This document shows positions 34,309-43,602 of a stretch of 64,000 nucleotides of DNA, piece by piece (position 1 is the stretch's first letter; each line of letters begins with the position of its first letter). The DNA is from Sphingobium sp. D43FB (lineage in GTDB: Bacteria; Pseudomonadota; Alphaproteobacteria; Sphingomonadales; Sphingomonadaceae). The notes beneath the pieces are model-generated. The model ran no database searches, was not told the origin of the DNA, and was given only the letters and a program-made list of their open reading frames with translations. The stretch lies in contig NZ_NMUA01000001.1 in assembly GCF_002312805.1 (NCBI RefSeq), positions 62,001 to 126,000 on the forward strand, written 5' to 3'. Made by a program: the position numbers and the translations under genes.

Positions 34309-37302
34309 ATGGCGATCTTTCATTTCTCCGTTCAGGTCATCTCTCGCGCGGCGGGCCGTTCCGCCGTCGCCGCCGCCGCCTATCGTGCGGGCGAACGCCT
34401 GCACGACGAGCGCCTTGACCGGCCCCAAGATTTCCGCGCCCGCTCTGGCGTCGAGCATAGCGAAATCATGCTGCCGGAAGGCGCGCCCGAACAATGGCGC
34501 GACCGCGAGCGCCTCTGGAACGATGTCGAGGCTTTCGAGAAGCGCAAGGACGCCCAGCTTGCCCGCGAGGTAGAGTTCGCAATTCCCCGCGAAATGACCA
34601 AGGCGCAAGGCATCGAACTGGCCCGCGATTTCGTGTCCGCGCAGTTTGTCGATCACGGCATGATCGCCGACCTCAATGTGCATTGGGACATCGGCGCAGA
34701 CGGCCAGCCCAAGCCGCACGCCCATGTCATGCTCGCGATGCGGGAGGTCGTGCAGCGCGAGGACGGCAGTGCTGGTTTCGGGGCGAAGGTGCGCGAGTGG
34801 AACGATCATGAGAATGTCGAGCGCTGGCGCGAACGCTGGGAGACCCACGTCAACACGCGCCTGGCCGAACTCGACATCGACGCGCGCATCGATCACCGCA
34901 GCCTTGCCGATCAGGGGATCGACCTTGAACCGCAAAGCAAGATCGGCCGCCCTGCGCACCGTATGGACGCCCAGGGGCTGGAAGCCGACCGCGCCGAGAT
35001 GCACCGCGAGATCGCACGGGAGAATGGCCAACGCATTATCGCCGATCCCGCCATCGCGCTCAACGCCATTACCCACCAGCAGGCGACATTCACCAACCGC
35101 GACATGGCCATGTTCATCCACCGGCACAGCGACGGGCAGGAGCAGTTCAACGCCGCCATGCGCGCGGTGCGCGGTTCGCCAGACCTGATCGCCCTGGGGA
35201 AGGATGGGCGCGGCGACGAGCGGTTCACCTCGCGCGATATGATCGAGACAGAACAACGGATGAGCCGCGCCGCTGACAGGCTTGCGATGGACCGGAAGGA
35301 TGGTCTCTCAGCGGCGGCGACCTACGCCAGCCGCGCCGCCGAGAGTGGTGGCCTTGCTCTGGGGGCAGGGCAGGAAGCCGCGCTGCGCCATATAACGGGC
35401 GAGCGCGGATTGTCACTGGTGCTGGGCTATGCCGGGACTGGCAAAAGCGCCATGCTGGGCGTGGCCCGCGACGTTTGGGAAAGCGCAGGGCTGAATGTTC
35501 GAGGCGCGGCGCTCGCGGGCATCGCCGCCGAGGGGCTAGAGAATGGCTCCGGCATCGCGTCCCGCACCATCGCCAGCTTGGAACATGGCTGGTCGCAGGG
35601 CCGCGATCTTCTAACCTCCCGCGACGTGCTGGTGATTGACGAGGCGGGCATGGTCGGCACGCGCCAGATGGAGCGCGTGCTGTCCCATGCCGCCGACGTT
35701 GGCGCGAAGGTCGTCCTTGTCGGTGATCCACAGCAGTTGCAGTCGATCGAGGCGGGCGCGGCGTTCCGCGCGATCCATGAGCGCCATGGTGGCGTCGAGA
35801 TCACGCAGGTTCGCCGCCAGCATGAAGGATGGCAGCAGGACGCCACCCGGCATCTGGCCACCGGCAGGACCGGCGAGGCCATTGCCACCTATGCCGACAA
35901 GGGCATGGTGCATCAGGCCGAGACGCGCGAGGACGCGCGGCGCGAACTGGTCGAGCGCTGGGATCGCGAACGGCAAGCAAATCCCGACGCCAGCCGCATC
36001 ATCCTGACCCACACCAATGCGGAGGTGCGCGATCTCAACGAGGCGGCGCGCGCGGCGATGCGCAATGCGGGCGAACTAGGCGACGAGCGTCAAGTGAAGA
36101 CCGAGCGCGGCGACCGACTATTCGCGTCTGGCGACCGCATCATGTTCCTGCGTAACGAACGCAGCCTTGAGGTGAAGAACGGGACGCTGGGCACCATCGA
36201 AAAGGTCAGCCAAGGCCATATGTCCGTCCGCACCGATGACGGGCGTGCCGTTTCGTTCGATACCAAGGACTATCGCGACCTCGACTATGGCTATGCCGCC
36301 ACCATTCATAAGGCGCAGGGCATGACCGTGGACAGGGCGCATGTGCTGGCGACGCCGGGCATGGATCGCCACGGGGCTTATGTAGCCATGTCCCGCCATC
36401 GCGACGGCTTGGCGCTTCATTATGGCCGCGATGATTTTCGCGATCAGTCCCGTCTTGTTCGCACGCTCTCACGCGAGCGCGGCAAGGACATGGCGACCGA
36501 TTACAGACAAGCCGACCCGGCAAAGGAATATGCCGAGCGGCGTGGCATAACCTTTGGTGAGCGGATCGCGGAAATCGTCAGGCCGATTGTCGAGAAAGCG
36601 CGGGGGATGTTCGACAACTTCCGGCCCAACATCCTGCCGCAGCAGGAACGCGACATCTTTGCAGGCTTCCAGCCCAGGGTCGAGCCGCCCGCCCAGGAGC
36701 GGGCCGTTCGGCACCAGCCCGAATATGACAAGCAGCCGATGCGCGCAGGCGGCGTGCGCGGCGCGGTGGAGCGCTATGCCAAGGCGCTGGACGCGATCCA
36801 GCAGACTCGCGAGCAGGGCGTGGAAGCCATGCCGCATCAGCGCGAGGCGCTCGACAGGGCGCGTGATGCTCTGGACGCCATCCGCCCTGAAGGTTCGTCG
36901 GACTTGAGCAGCGCGTTCCGCAGTAGCCCGGAGCTTGTCCGCGAGGCTGCCGAGGGGCGCGGCCAGGCGGCAGTGCGCGCGATGCAGTTGGAGACCGAAA
37001 TCCGCATGGACCCGTTCCAGCGCGCTGACCGGTTCGTGGAAGGGTGGCAGCAGTTGCAGCGCCATCATGCAGAGCTTGTGCGCGACGGCAATTTTCGGGG
37101 CGCGAGGAGTGCAGCGCAGCAGATGGCAGGCATGGCAAAAAGCCTTGAGCGCGACGCCCAGCTTGAATCGGTGCTGGGCCTGCGCAGCCGCGAACTTGGG
37201 CTTGAGATCGGCCAGCAGGCTGGCCGCAGCCTGTCCCACGACCTCGCATCCTCCATTCCCTTCTATCACGGACGCGACATCGGTCGCGGCATGAGCCGCT
37301 AA
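34309..37302 (+). CDS. traA: Relaxase-helicase TraA (MOB-Q, Ti-type)
   Basis: A 997-residue conjugative relaxase that nicks oriT and unwinds the transferred strand. The MobA/MobL domain occupies about residues 1-240: catalytic tyrosine Y25 (AAYRAGER) and the metal-binding histidines H125, H137 and H139 (NVHWDI...PHAHV). A superfamily 1 helicase domain follows with Walker A GYAGTGKS near residue 375, and the late motifs ATIHKAQGMTVDR and YVAMSRHRDG. The last 250 residues are helical and variable. Length and order match Ti-plasmid TraA. It starts 26 nt after the oriT hairpin region. Confidence 0.95.
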   Translation: MAIFHFSVQVISRAAGRSAVAAAAYRAGERLHDERLDRPQDFRARSGVEHSEIMLPEGAPEQWRDRERLWNDVEAFEKRKDAQLAREVEFAIPREMTKAQGIELARDFVSAQFVDHGMIADLNVHWDIGADGQPKPHAHVMLAMREVVQREDGSAGFGAKVREWNDHENVERWRERWETHVNTRLAELDIDARIDHRSLADQGIDLEPQSKIGRPAHRMDAQGLEADRAEMHREIARENGQRIIADPAIALNAITHQQATFTNRDMAMFIHRHSDGQEQFNAAMRAVRGSPDLIALGKDGRGDERFTSRDMIETEQRMSRAADRLAMDRKDGLSAAATYASRAAESGGLALGAGQEAALRHITGERGLSLVLGYAGTGKSAMLGVARDVWESAGLNVRGAALAGIAAEGLENGSGIASRTIASLEHGWSQGRDLLTSRDVLVIDEAGMVGTRQMERVLSHAADVGAKVVLVGDPQQLQSIEAGAAFRAIHERHGGVEITQVRRQHEGWQQDATRHLATGRTGEAIATYADKGMVHQAETREDARRELVERWDRERQANPDASRIILTHTNAEVRDLNEAARAAMRNAGELGDERQVKTERGDRLFASGDRIMFLRNERSLEVKNGTLGTIEKVSQGHMSVRTDDGRAVSFDTKDYRDLDYGYAATIHKAQGMTVDRAHVLATPGMDRHGAYVAMSRHRDGLALHYGRDDFRDQSRLVRTLSRERGKDMATDYRQADPAKEYAERRGITFGERIAEIVRPIVEKARGMFDNFRPNILPQQERDIFAGFQPRVEPPAQERAVRHQPEYDKQPMRAGGVRGAVERYAKALDAIQQTREQGVEAMPHQREALDRARDALDAIRPEGSSDLSSAFRSSPELVREAAEGRGQAAVRAMQLETEIRMDPFQRADRFVEGWQQLQRHHAELVRDGNFRGARSAAQQMAGMAKSLERDAQLESVLGLRSRELGLEIGQQAGRSLSHDLASSIPFYHGRDIGRGMSR

Positions 37303-37320
37303 CCCCAAGGAGACCATGAC

Positions 37321-38073
37321 ATGGACGACGAGCAGAGCCTTCTAAACGAACCGGAGCCGGAACCCCGGCCCAATGCCGCCGCCGAGGCGTTCGCGCACCT
37401 CTCGGAGCGCGTGGCTGTTATGGAGGCGCGGCTTGAAGGGCGCATGGCGGTGATAGCCCGCGCTCTTGAGCATATCGCCATAGAGAAGCAGAGCCTCGAA
37501 TTTCCCGACTATGGCCCGACACTTGCCAAGATGAACGGCTATCTCGCGACGGTGGCGGGGCAGACGAAGACAATCATGGAAGCACCCGCCATGCAGTTGA
37601 CGCCGGAGAGCATGGCGGAGCGGATTGATGTGGCGGCGGATACCGCACGAGCGACGGACAAGGCGATCATCAAGAAATCGCTGGAATTGCATCATCAAGT
37701 CCATGCAGATCAGATGCGCGTGGTCGGGGCTATTCGGACCAAACAGGAACAGCGTTGGCACATGGCCTGCCTTGGAGGCGGCACGGCGCTGGCCGTATCG
37801 CTTCTGTGGATGATCTATCCCGGCTGGGCGGCCAGCATCGGCCCGCAAAGCTGGCATTGGCCGGAACGGGTGGCCCGGCGCACGATAGGCGAGCCGACCC
37901 TATGGAATGCCGGTATCCGCCTCATGCGCGCCGGGAACCCGGACGGCTGGCAGGTGATTGTGGATGCCGCCGACATGGCACGCGAGAACCGCGACACCAT
38001 TGCCGCGTGCGAAAAGGCAGCCGCTAAAGCAGGAGAGACGGTGCGTTGCACCATCAGCATCAACAAACGATGA
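37321..38073 (+). CDS. DUF6118-like membrane protein next to traA
   Basis: A 250-residue protein with acidic N-terminus, helical region (ERVAVMEARLEGRMAVIARALEHIAIEK) suited to coiled coils, one membrane helix (ACLGGGTALAVSLLWMIYPGWAA) near residues 145-168, and a C-terminal periplasmic-type part. It matches the general look of DUF6118 proteins that follow traA-type relaxase genes in sphingomonad mobile elements. It lies 18 nt after traA, so it is in the same operon. No function is known. Confidence 0.65.
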   Translation: MDDEQSLLNEPEPEPRPNAAAEAFAHLSERVAVMEARLEGRMAVIARALEHIAIEKQSLEFPDYGPTLAKMNGYLATVAGQTKTIMEAPAMQLTPESMAERIDVAADTARATDKAIIKKSLELHHQVHADQMRVVGAIRTKQEQRWHMACLGGGTALAVSLLWMIYPGWAASIGPQSWHWPERVARRTIGEPTLWNAGIRLMRAGNPDGWQVIVDAADMARENRDTIAACEKAAAKAGETVRCTISINKR

Positions 38074-38229
38074 GGCTCTTGGGAGCGGAGTCCGCGTCGC
38101 GCGGTGACAACAAACATGCGATTTCCGTTGTCGTACACTTTCACATCCGAAAATGATTGTCGGCCACCAAGCTCTGCGAACCTCCCACGGAAATCAGCGA
38201 TACTGGCATAGGTAGTATCGCTACATCGT

Positions 38230-39021
38230 TTAGAATAGCTTGTTCAGAAGCTTAGGCTCACTTGACTTTAGCCGTTCCAACATCGTGTTGACGTAGAACA
38301 TATCCGGGCTGGCCAGCGCAGGCAGGATGACGACGAGATAATCCGGCGCATCTTTGTCTAGCAGGAAAGTGACCAGCCCGACACCGTGGATGCTGCACAA
38401 GGACTTCAAGCGACTCATATCGTCGCTGCTCGTAGTGCGGGGCACGACGATATAGCTTTTATGCGAGAACAGCCGGTATGCGACTGCTTGGCCAAAAGCG
38501 ACGACGGGCTGGGAGGGCGTCGCCTTGATTTCGGCAGCAATAATCTGCGGTTCAAAGCGGAAGATGTCCTGCGCGCGCGGCTTCATCACGCCGAGTACGT
38601 CGGGCGTGCCCCATTTGCCGCCGAGGCTGCTCCCGCCCAAAGGCTCTGCTACCGTCGCCTCGTCATTCTCGACCAGCCATTCGGCGAAGCTGGCGTAGAA
38701 ATCCTGTTCGGTAAGCGTTCCGGTGGCACCTGCTGTCGCATTGCCGATCGGCACCGTCGCAATCGCTTCGTCGGCGGCGACTGCATCGGCGGCATCGGCA
38801 TCGACATACTTGGCGAGCTGGTAGGTGCCACGCGCCACCTTTACGATGTCGTCAGAGCTTTGGAACAGCACCTGAATTGCGCCGTGAATGCTGTTTGGCG
38901 GCGTTTCGGGATCAGGGCCATGAATCAGCTTCAGGATTTCGCCCCAGCGAATGCCACCGCTTTCCGCTTCGAGAATTTCACGCGCACGATCCTGAATCTG
39001 CTTGCGATTGAGCTTTGCCAT
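38230..39021 (-). CDS. Winged-helix plus PD-(D/E)XK nuclease protein
   Basis: A 263-residue protein. Residues 1-70 (KQIQDRAREILEAESGGIRWGEILKLIHG...ARGTYQLAK) look like a HARE-HTH-type winged helix. Residues 105-260 contain a PD-(D/E)XK pattern: TPDVLGV, then about 20 residues later IIAAEIKAT, followed by a Q that often belongs to such folds. This is the order seen in modification-dependent or winged-helix restriction nucleases. It follows the large restriction-methylase gene by 35 nt on the same strand, so the two probably form one system. Confidence 0.7.
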   Translation of the reverse strand: MAKLNRKQIQDRAREILEAESGGIRWGEILKLIHGPDPETPPNSIHGAIQVLFQSSDDIVKVARGTYQLAKYVDADAADAVAADEAIATVPIGNATAGATGTLTEQDFYASFAEWLVENDEATVAEPLGGSSLGGKWGTPDVLGVMKPRAQDIFRFEPQIIAAEIKATPSQPVVAFGQAVAYRLFSHKSYIVVPRTTSSDDMSRLKSLCSIHGVGLVTFLLDKDAPDYLVVILPALASPDMFYVNTMLERLKSSEPKLLNKLF

Positions 39022-39056
39022 TCATGCCCCTCCATTCTGGTTTAGCCCCATGGACC

Positions 39057-42000
39057 TCACCCTGCCACCTCGGCATCGGGCTTCGCCGCCATCAGCGCAT
39101 TGATCCAGGCGAGGCAGAGGTCGCGGCTGCGATAGCTGCCCCATTTTGCTGTTTCTTCCCGTTCGACGATCGGGAAGGTCGCATAGATGTAGCTGATGTC
39201 GTCGCGGCTTTGGCTCGCGGCGGCGGGATCGAAAACGCCGTAGAGGATGAAATAGAGGGCATCGAGCTTGGCGCGGAGGCGCAGCCGACGGTCCTCGTCC
39301 CAGATGAAGGGCGGCAGCACGTCACCCGTCGCATCGATATAGCCCATATCGCGCGCGAAGGGAGCGAGATCATCTGCGGTGTAGGTGAGTTCCAGCACCG
39401 ACTGGCGGATAATCTGGGCAGCGGTTTTGGAGCCGAAGGTTCGGGTATAGGCTACCGGCGGAATGATCGGGAGTTGCTCGACCAGATACCAGGCGAGGTG
39501 ATTGCCGTGGACCTTCTGGCGCGCGAGATAATCAAGGACGACGCTGTTAAAATTGGCGAGCACCAGCGGCACGGCCTCGGCATAGCTTTTTGCGCTCACA
39601 CCCTTTGTCGGGAACAGCACAGGGAGCGTATGCCCCGCACCGAAGCGAGGAATGATGGCAGCAATCGTCGTCCGTGCATTGGTGACGGACGTGACGTCCT
39701 TGAGCGACAGGCACCAGTCGGTCGGCGCATTCCAGCCGGTGTCGCTGGCCTTCACCCAATAGCGCGGGGTCGCCTGGCGTGCCGAGTCGCGATGGTCATC
39801 ATCAGTCAGGTCCGCGCCCTGTCCCGACCGGAATACATTAGCTTCAGCCACCACGATATCCGACGCGCGATGATCGAACGCCTGGACCATCTTGCCCTCA
39901 TAGAGGGGCACCCATTCCCCATCGGCTGACTCGAACCGATTGCCGTCTACAGGCCAGGCGCTTTCATCGCCCTCCAGTTCGGCGGGCGTGCGAAACTTAC
40001 CGCTGTCGTTCGCCATGTGAAGCATCGTGGCATAGCGCATTGGCCAGAGAGGCTGACCATCGCCGACGGATCGATCCGCCCACACCGGCATACGTGCATA
40101 AATGCCCGACGTGATCTCCTTGTCACGGCGTGACCGGAAGATGGGAGCCGTACCGCTATTCGGATTGATCCGCGCGATCTCGTCAGCGGTGATGGGAAAC
40201 ACTCGATCGGGATCAGAGATTTCGGCCAGGTCACGGATGAAGAAGCCGTAGGAAGCGCCGTCGAACTGCCGATCGACGCCCCCTGCGATATAGGCGCAGA
40301 ATTTGAAGCGGTAATACACATCGGGGAAAAACAGGCTGCCGTCATACCGCTTGTTGAAGAAGTCGATCACCCGATGGACCTGTTTGTCCCCGGTCACCTT
40401 GCGGAAGAACGCAGCCGAGCTTTGATCGGAGGCAATGCCCGACGGGATTAGCAGGCCTACCATGCCGCCGGGCTTGACCAGCGCATGGCCGCGTTCGACG
40501 AACAGCGAATTCAGATTGGTATCGCCACCCGACAGAAGCGGATAATGCCCGGACTTGCGAGCCATGCGGGCGGTGTCGATTGCGCGCTGTTCGGCGTGGT
40601 TAAAATCATCCCAAAGCGGATCGCCGTCGGTTTTTAGCTTGGCGATTAACCGCGTCCGGTCCGATGCGCGCTGCGCCAACGCAATCTCCGGACGGCGCGC
40701 GGCGAACCATTCCACCTGTTGCAGCTTGATCCGGTCCCACGGCGGATTACCAACGACAGCATCGAACCCACCTTCGCGGCCCGTGCTAGCCCAGTTGTCC
40801 CACACGCCAGGAAATGCGATCTGCCAGTTTAGAAAGCGTTCCTCCTCGATCAGCGCACGAGCCCGCTGCCAGATGGCGGTGAACGCCTCGACTTCCTCCG
40901 GCCTTGCCATGCCGCCTTCCGGTACCTTTCGGCCCCGCGCGATCGGGATCGGATCGCCGAAGCGCCCGTCGAGCCAGAGCTGGGCCAGCGCCTTGTCCTT
41001 GGCCTTCAGTCCGAGCCAGTCCAGTGCGTGCAGGAAGCTGACGAACCCGTCGAGTTCGCCGGTCATCAGTTCCACGTCTTCATACATTGCCGCCGAGCGA
41101 TGCGCTTCCGCGATCTCGACATCGGTCAACGCCTCGATGGTCTTCATCGCTTCCGCCGACCGCTGCGCGTTGCGGAGCGCGTCATGATAGAAAAGCTCGC
41201 CCCCCATTGCGGTGGCCTTGTCGATGGCGTCACGCACCCATAGGCCGAAAAGACTGTCGCCCGCGTGCAGGTGGTGGTCGATAAATGACAACGGTGCCCC
41301 GACCGTAAAAGTGTGCAGCCACAGCGCAACCTTGGCGAGTTCGACCGCCATCGGGTTCTTGTCCACGCCATAGACGCAGCGTTTCAGCACCATGCGGCGA
41401 ACGATGTGCCGGTCGTCGAGCTGTTCCTCGTCTATGGTCCACTTCGCCGCCCTGGCATTTTTCAATATGGTGGCGCGAATGTCCTCGATCTTGTCGGAGA
41501 GCGGCGAGATGTAATGCAGATCGACACCGAGAACGGCGGCTTCCGCCATCGCATCGAGTACATGATCGGCCAGCGTATCGACCAGGCTGACAAGGAAATG
41601 CCCGGACCCCATCGCCGGATCGCAAACTCGTAGCGACAGTATCGCACTGGCCGGATCAGCATCGCGCAGTTCGCGCCGCTGATAGTCTTCAGCGTCCTTA
41701 GCGTTGAGCTTGGCGAACGCGGTTCGGAATGCATCCAGCTGTTCTGCGATGAGCGGTTCGAGCGTCTCGTCAAGGATCAGCCCCACCAGTTCGTCCGGTG
41801 TATAGTAGCTGCCGCTATTTTTGCGAGCGAACAGGTTCGGGCGAACCGTCAGCGCACCGGTTTCGTCGCGCACGATCTCGAATTCCAACAGACGTTCGTA
41901 GATCGAACCGAGCTGCTGCACGGAGAGGTCGCGGTAATTGATGTAGCGGCGCTCGCCCGATGATCGCTCATAGGAAAGGGCATCGAGGGCAGTGGCCATC

Positions 42001-43157
42001 ACGCTGTCGGGTACGCGAGCGCTGGTAAGCAGCGGCGTTCCGGCAGTGGCGAACAAGCCGCCGTTATAAGGTGGGATACCGACCGAGGCATCTCCCTTGT
42101 CAATGATCCGCGATAAGTCGGAAACGTGCGACCAGATGCGCGCGGCGGACGTGGAAAACGCATCGCCGCTGGTCACCCGCCTACCGACATCGAGCCGCAG
42201 CGGGCGCAAAGCATAGTCGTCATAGCGCGGGTCGCTGACCGGCAGCAGATCGCGATCTTCGGCATAGAGCAGGAAAAGCAAACGGTAGAGAAGCACCAGT
42301 GCGGCGTCGCGAACGTCGTTTAACGGCGCATCGGGCGCAGCCTCGGCGATGGATTTTGCCAAGCTGGGAAAGACGACATCGAAAACCAGCTTCGACAGGC
42401 TGGAGGCGACCCGTTCCTCATAGAACGCGGCTTCGGCGCGGGCGCGATCGTGAAACGAACTCTGGTCCGCACCATCGCGCAGAAATGCTTCACGTCCGAA
42501 CATGACGGCGAAAACGCGCAGCCAATGGTCACGTGTAAGTGCATCCGAAGCTGCATCGTCGCCTTCAAGCGCAAGAACGCGACCCAGATCAATCTCTAGA
42601 AATTCTTCCGAAATCGATCTTGCTCCGGCCCAGTAGAGCCTCCAGCGCGTACCGTTGGTAAGAATTCCCCAGCGCAGCGCACCGCCCGTCAGATCGTCAA
42701 TCCGCCGTAAATAGCGGAGCATCTGGGTGGATGGCGCGGTAATTTCATCACGGCCAGATGCACGGTCGAGCGGACGCGCCCAGCGCTTACTTTCGACGAC
42801 CGCCAAGCCATGCCCATAGCGCCGCCACTGGTCATGTTGTGCGTTGGCGGACGCCTTCGCCGCTGCGTCGGCGAATAGCAGACCATCGGGCACGTCATCA
42901 CGCCCGCTAACGGTAAGGTTCTGCTGGCGAAGAGAATCTGACCAGCCAAGCGCGGCAAGCACCGGCCAAATGAAATCGTCCTCGGTCTGACTTTCATTCG
43001 TGCGTTGATTTTGCGGGAATACTGCGGCGATTTGACCCAGACGCGCGCGCAACTCCGCCACATCGACGGCACGATAGGCCGCCGTGACCTTTATCGCTTC
43101 GATGAGGTAGTCGGTGGTAAAAAGCGCACCAGAAATGAACAACGCGGAATCAGCCAA
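39057..43157 (-). CDS. Type IIG-like restriction enzyme with Eco57I-type methylase domain
   Basis: A 1366-residue single-chain protein. A PD-(D/E)XK-like pattern is present near the N-terminus: P90-D91 and E122-x-K124 (VVESKRW). The methylase motif I is CDPAMGSGHF near residue 515 and motif IV NPPWDRIK near residue 803, as in N6-adenine Eco57I and PglX-like enzymes. The C-terminal half should recognize DNA. Length fits the 1,200-1,400-residue group. A PglX (BREX) role is unlikely since no BREX partner genes are present. It is next to the right end of the element and precedes the winged-helix nuclease. Confidence 0.8.
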   Translation of the reverse strand: MADSALFISGALFTTDYLIEAIKVTAAYRAVDVAELRARLGQIAAVFPQNQRTNESQTEDDFIWPVLAALGWSDSLRQQNLTVSGRDDVPDGLLFADAAAKASANAQHDQWRRYGHGLAVVESKRWARPLDRASGRDEITAPSTQMLRYLRRIDDLTGGALRWGILTNGTRWRLYWAGARSISEEFLEIDLGRVLALEGDDAASDALTRDHWLRVFAVMFGREAFLRDGADQSSFHDRARAEAAFYEERVASSLSKLVFDVVFPSLAKSIAEAAPDAPLNDVRDAALVLLYRLLFLLYAEDRDLLPVSDPRYDDYALRPLRLDVGRRVTSGDAFSTSAARIWSHVSDLSRIIDKGDASVGIPPYNGGLFATAGTPLLTSARVPDSVMATALDALSYERSSGERRYINYRDLSVQQLGSIYERLLEFEIVRDETGALTVRPNLFARKNSGSYYTPDELVGLILDETLEPLIAEQLDAFRTAFAKLNAKDAEDYQRRELRDADPASAILSLRVCDPAMGSGHFLVSLVDTLADHVLDAMAEAAVLGVDLHYISPLSDKIEDIRATILKNARAAKWTIDEEQLDDRHIVRRMVLKRCVYGVDKNPMAVELAKVALWLHTFTVGAPLSFIDHHLHAGDSLFGLWVRDAIDKATAMGGELFYHDALRNAQRSAEAMKTIEALTDVEIAEAHRSAAMYEDVELMTGELDGFVSFLHALDWLGLKAKDKALAQLWLDGRFGDPIPIARGRKVPEGGMARPEEVEAFTAIWQRARALIEEERFLNWQIAFPGVWDNWASTGREGGFDAVVGNPPWDRIKLQQVEWFAARRPEIALAQRASDRTRLIAKLKTDGDPLWDDFNHAEQRAIDTARMARKSGHYPLLSGGDTNLNSLFVERGHALVKPGGMVGLLIPSGIASDQSSAAFFRKVTGDKQVHRVIDFFNKRYDGSLFFPDVYYRFKFCAYIAGGVDRQFDGASYGFFIRDLAEISDPDRVFPITADEIARINPNSGTAPIFRSRRDKEITSGIYARMPVWADRSVGDGQPLWPMRYATMLHMANDSGKFRTPAELEGDESAWPVDGNRFESADGEWVPLYEGKMVQAFDHRASDIVVAEANVFRSGQGADLTDDDHRDSARQATPRYWVKASDTGWNAPTDWCLSLKDVTSVTNARTTIAAIIPRFGAGHTLPVLFPTKGVSAKSYAEAVPLVLANFNSVVLDYLARQKVHGNHLAWYLVEQLPIIPPVAYTRTFGSKTAAQIIRQSVLELTYTADDLAPFARDMGYIDATGDVLPPFIWDEDRRLRLRAKLDALYFILYGVFDPAAASQSRDDISYIYATFPIVEREETAKWGSYRSRDLCLAWINALMAAKPDAEVAG

Positions 43158-43362
43158 TTAGCACCCCCTATTTGTTTCATACCGATGGAAGCGTAAGGCG
43201 CAAAGGGGAAGCGCTTACCGACGCGAGCTGTAGCGATCAATGCGCTGGCAGCAATTGACCCGCTGTTGAACAGTTCACCGCACCACGCTTGAGCGCCGCC
43301 AACTAAAAAGCCTGGTTGCGTCCCGTCCTGTTCCGAATCGCGCCATACGGACCCAATCGAAA

Positions 43363-43372
43363 CGTGGGAACA
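43363..43372 (+). repeat. Candidate integrase arm-type site, right end
   Basis: CGTGGGAACA matches nine of ten bases of the TGTGGGAACA words near the left end; it lies 66 nt inside attR. Confidence 0.5.
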
Positions 43373-43398
43373 AATGTGGCTTTGTATCGTGAAGGTCC

Positions 43399-43433
43399 GG
43401 GGTTTATCGTGTAAAAACAACACGATAAACCCC
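43399..43433. terminator. 14-bp stem-loop just inside attR
   Basis: Perfect inverted repeat GGGGTTTATCGTGT / ACACGATAAACCCC with a 7-nt loop, ending 6 nt from the tRNA gene's CCA end. It could terminate the tRNA transcript or mark a recombination structure. No strong T run follows on the tRNA strand. Confidence 0.5.
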
Positions 43434-43438
43434 TTGAC

Positions 43439-43452
43439 TGGTAGCGGAGGAG
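43439..43452 (+). repeat. attR, right att core within the tRNA gene 3' end
   Basis: TGGTAGCGGAGGAG, the complement of the tRNA-Met 3' end (CTCCTCCGCTACCA). It matches attL over all 14 bases; flanking bases differ. Confidence 0.9.
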
Positions 43453-43515
43453 GGACTTGAACCCCCGACACGCGGATTATGATTCCGCTGCTCTAACCAG
43501 CTGAGCTACTCCGCC
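43439..43515 (-). tRNA. tRNA-Met (anticodon CAU)
   Basis: Read on the minus strand, a complete cloverleaf of 77 nt with encoded CCA: acceptor GGCGGAG pairs with CTCCGCT (one G-U), D-stem GCTC...GAGC, anticodon arm GCGGA-ATCATAA-TCCGC, and T-arm CGGGG-GTTCAAG-TCCC. The CAU anticodon and this arm are those of elongator tRNA-Met in related alphaproteobacteria; a tRNA-Ile2 with modified CAU is the alternative. Its 3' end is the integration site of the mobile element and remains intact. Confidence 0.93.
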
Positions 43516-43558
43516 CCTTGGGGCCGCGCAAGGCAACATGGCCCTGCGGTGAGGCGGC

Positions 43559-43587
43559 GCTATACGCAGCGGCGGCGGGTCGGTCAA
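43559..43587 (-). promoter_or_regulatory. Sigma-70-type promoter of the tRNA gene
   Basis: On the minus strand, -35 TTGACC (43582-43587), a 17-nt spacer, and -10 TATAGC (43559-43564) lie about 45 nt before the tRNA 5' end. Both boxes and the spacing are close to the consensus. Confidence 0.75.
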
Positions 43588-43602
43588 CGGGGCTTTTTGC
43601 GA

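Larger units (their letters stand above)
23807..43452. mobile_element. 19.6-kb integrative mobilizable element in tRNA-Met
   Basis: The element is bounded by identical 14-bp direct repeats (TGGTAGCGGAGGAG) at 23807-23820 and 43439-43452; the right copy is the 3' end of an intact tRNA-Met gene, including CCA. It holds a tyrosine integrase next to the left end, AlpA-like regulators, a toxin-antitoxin pair, mobilization genes with an oriT, and three defence-like modules. No TraG coupling protein, VirB genes or replication gene is present, so it should need a helper for transfer. Codon use in the 27-31 kb section is more A+T-rich by eye than the flanks, which suggests patchwork assembly. Confidence 0.9.

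Noticed and set aside
39057..43157. BREX PglX or DISARM methylase
   Set aside because: No BREX (BrxA, BrxB, BrxC, PglZ) or DISARM (DrmA, DrmB, DrmC) genes are near, and an N-terminal PD-(D/E)XK-like site favours a Type IIG enzyme.
23807..43452. Prophage or self-transmissible conjugative element
   Set aside because: No capsid, terminase, tail, VirB or TraG genes are seen; only a mobilization module is present.
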